Positions 63,301 through 64,000 of a DNA stretch of 64,000 nucleotides are shown one piece after another (position 1 is the stretch's first letter; every line of letters starts with the position of its first letter). The stretch lies in the NCBI RefSeq assembly GCF_036173105.1, contig NZ_CP108053.1, positions 992,001 through 1,056,000 of the forward strand. The letters run 5' to 3'. The position numbers and the translations under genes were made by a program. This DNA comes from Streptomyces sp. NBC_00287. Lineage in GTDB: Bacteria > Actinomycetota > Actinomycetes > Streptomycetales > Streptomycetaceae. Under the pieces are notes generated by a model that saw only the letters and a list, made by a program, of their open reading frames with translations, did not search any database and had not been told where the DNA came from.

Positions 63301-64000
63301 ACGACGCCACCGGCGGCGTCGCCTCGCTGTGGGGAGGCTGGGGCAGCGAGGAGCGGTGGACCGTGCTCCGCCAGATCCGCGCGGTGAACCACGTCCTGTC
63401 CGGGCAGCCGGCCGACGGCAAGCCGCTGCCCGCCGAGCGCGGACGTCCGGCCCCGCTCGGGGACGGCTGGCTCAGTGAGGAACTCACGATCCCCAGCATC
63501 GGCACGGTGTGGCCGTCGCTGCTGGGCGTGGTCCGGCCGCTGGCCTACCGGGCCGCGCTGCCGACCGTGTCCGACGCCCAACGGGAGGCGCTGCTCCTGC
63601 TGTTCGAGGCGCTCGCCGAAGGTCCGCTCGCCGCACCCGGGGACAGCCTGCGCGAGGTGGTCCTCGGCGAGCCGCACGAGAACCAGCAGCGCGTCGGCCA
63701 GGTACTGCGCCGCGACGGCCGTACGGTCGTCGTCCTCGGCTGCCAGAACGTCGACACCGCGCGCGGGCGGGTGAACTGGCTCGCCCTGGACCACGATCCG
63801 TCCGGCGCGTTCGGGGCGGTCGCCCACTTCACGCTGGAGAAGGAGACGCGGCACGGGCAGGCGTTCCCCGCCGACGGGCTCGCCGCCGTCGCCCGGCTGA
63901 TCCGGGACAAGGGCGCCGCTCCCTGGCGGCCCGAGGCGCACGAGGCGTTCGCCGCCGCGACGCGGGACGGGCTCGGCCCGCTCCAGGCGACTCTCCTGCT
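60324..64000 (+). CDS. Large DUF4132-type protein, truncated by the window edge
   Basis: At least 1225 aa, open to the right edge. N-terminus STYDETIAAALLEAGAVLPP; the middle is helical repeats (TTYAAAFFGKAREAERVHAL) with a strand-rich insert (WRHEGKQFGYWSARPSEVF). Later segments (ALPELTDERLLIGLSALIRS, then TVLRQIRAVNHVLSGQP) look like the conserved part of large Streptomyces DUF4132-associated proteins, often next to MoxR-type ATPases and vWA proteins beyond the edge. The long plus-strand frame has no minus-strand alternative of good quality. Function unknown. Confidence 0.75.
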   Translation, partial: MSTYDETIAAALLEAGAVLPPGTTTREDADTLTVRTYTHPALDDRCVVRLVPGTLGEAEDLALEFLGLAREPEAPEVGQVRRETLGFPAWALVHDPANGHHALALVKDVERLARQAKSRPGTAKEGFEELGERLGRAVPHFLPTFYEQAARIFLQHENTTYAAAFFGKAREAERVHALAVDEDRQRAVFLEFAFAGALTVKALKEHVKDLARRLDPGAAWAQYRQLTVERCAAGMPPYASLPQDARSLIKAAGLSRVTEECELVADLIASPAAVRAPASFWNTYRATLSALAEQRPVVRVRLLEIMPGGLGRTVEDDEFWLGLLAESGADRLLTGEDTGAAGEVGAADWLGRWATHRKHGASVSGRSPATLALVARMAERLRADGRAVDLFTGRWHAGADLDLLDLCAAEGVPLAVPDAETPVHLGLDRWLRDERAGRRDLTAAAADSRLRRLLYEAIGTLGRDRATSELLEALAVHPVLGEVLREWIADRAGEFTRATGLPGARAALDRLRTFRSVASRVDADAVARVAAHEIAPVLGRTLRAGILDELGWPALDEALRLLDSETRDKGHLNELAVNEAWPALIVSRGHKAVVVGPEKVLLEHDLRLPVELDRWSRPQFRYTDGELLVMWRHEGKQFGYWSARPSEVFTLGGEQLGYWYGHHVGSPSIPLPAGGRATGGRTLHAGDTVLPPNRAVIGDGTTCWRQGRQGRQQLWLEYDPATGTHGRASLPAFLRSGIREDATLQQDLCDVLPLQPGLEHSPFGTDGTVLGRWVRTETEEGETLRTAGTPDGRTVTLRGTRGLPLGALRLPGGAEPVAAIVDTHVALFAADDTSEAGLLGRVSLGDRGSEYAAGTRYVPPVAFWHALRPRDERGSAVLRALSDERAADLLRAGATALAEHRAQLAAAPDAEARAKVTGADESVQRAVASALPELTDERLLIGLSALIRSALRITESATALAAPPVEHARPDRRRTEGMFADYSPAHGDDRTLNDATGGVASLWGGWGSEERWTVLRQIRAVNHVLSGQPADGKPLPAERGRPAPLGDGWLSEELTIPSIGTVWPSLLGVVRPLAYRAALPTVSDAQREALLLLFEALAEGPLAAPGDSLREVVLGEPHENQQRVGQVLRRDGRTVVVLGCQNVDTARGRVNWLALDHDPSGAFGAVAHFTLEKETRHGQAFPADGLAAVARLIRDKGAAPWRPEAHEAFAAATRDGLGPLQATLL

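Overview
The window is high-GC DNA with dense genes, frequent GTG starts and many 4-base ATGA/GTGA overlaps. Gene content (paa catabolic operon, DUF5997 next to an HTH-less LysR protein, DUF4132 pair, CstR-like sensor, cytoplasmic-type contractile injection system) points to a Streptomyces or close relative. I see no tRNA, rRNA, insertion sequence, integrase or CRISPR array.

Left arm (1-15 kb): housekeeping and accessory genes. These are a BNR-repeat propeller protein, uracil-DNA glycosylase, an N-acetylglucosamine-kinase-type sugar kinase, a CbiX-like chelatase, a lactonase-fold propeller, an MFS exporter divergent from its ArsR-type regulator with a palindromic operator between them, a FUSC exporter divergent from an Lrp regulator, a HAD phosphatase, a membrane protein, a LysR-like protein without HTH, DUF5997, and a TerD-related protein ending in a strong terminator.

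15.1-20.7 kb: phenylacetate degradation. paaABCDE (ring-1,2-epoxidase, minus strand) diverges from a PaaI-type thioesterase and paaK (phenylacetate-CoA ligase). Two related TetR-style operators sit in the divergent gap, one per promoter. The lower pathway (paaG/Z/H/J) is not in the window.

20.7-49.9 kb: an 18-20 gene contractile injection system (CIS) operon on the minus strand, read from right to left. The order is sheath, tube, hub chaperone, unknown, cap (DUF4255), AAA+ ATPase, small protein, a 2236-aa DUF4157 protein with a nuclease-like C-terminus, a possible immunity protein, tube adaptor, LysM protein, hub, spike, PAAR-like tip, gp25, two baseplate J-type proteins (the second ending in LysM), a tail-I/beta-helix protein, DUF6519, and a peptidoglycan amidase. 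Most genes from 36 kb downward overlap by 1-20 bases. There is no tail-fibre gene and no type VI membrane complex, which fits the intracellular CIS described in Streptomyces. The DUF4157 effector/candidate immunity pair and the terminal amidase are the most interesting parts.

50.3-64 kb: an RpiB-type isomerase, then a sulfur-handling regulon. It comprises a rhodanese-DUF2892 protein, a CstR-like sensor, a TauE exporter, a rhodanese, and a metallo-beta-lactamase/rhodanese persulfide dioxygenase broken by a frameshift. Three near-identical ACCCC-type palindromes mark its promoters. Then follow an NAD-dependent epimerase, a CBS protein, a PolX/PHP polymerase, an alpha/beta hydrolase, a CapA-type protein, and a DUF4132-type pair whose second gene runs off the right edge.
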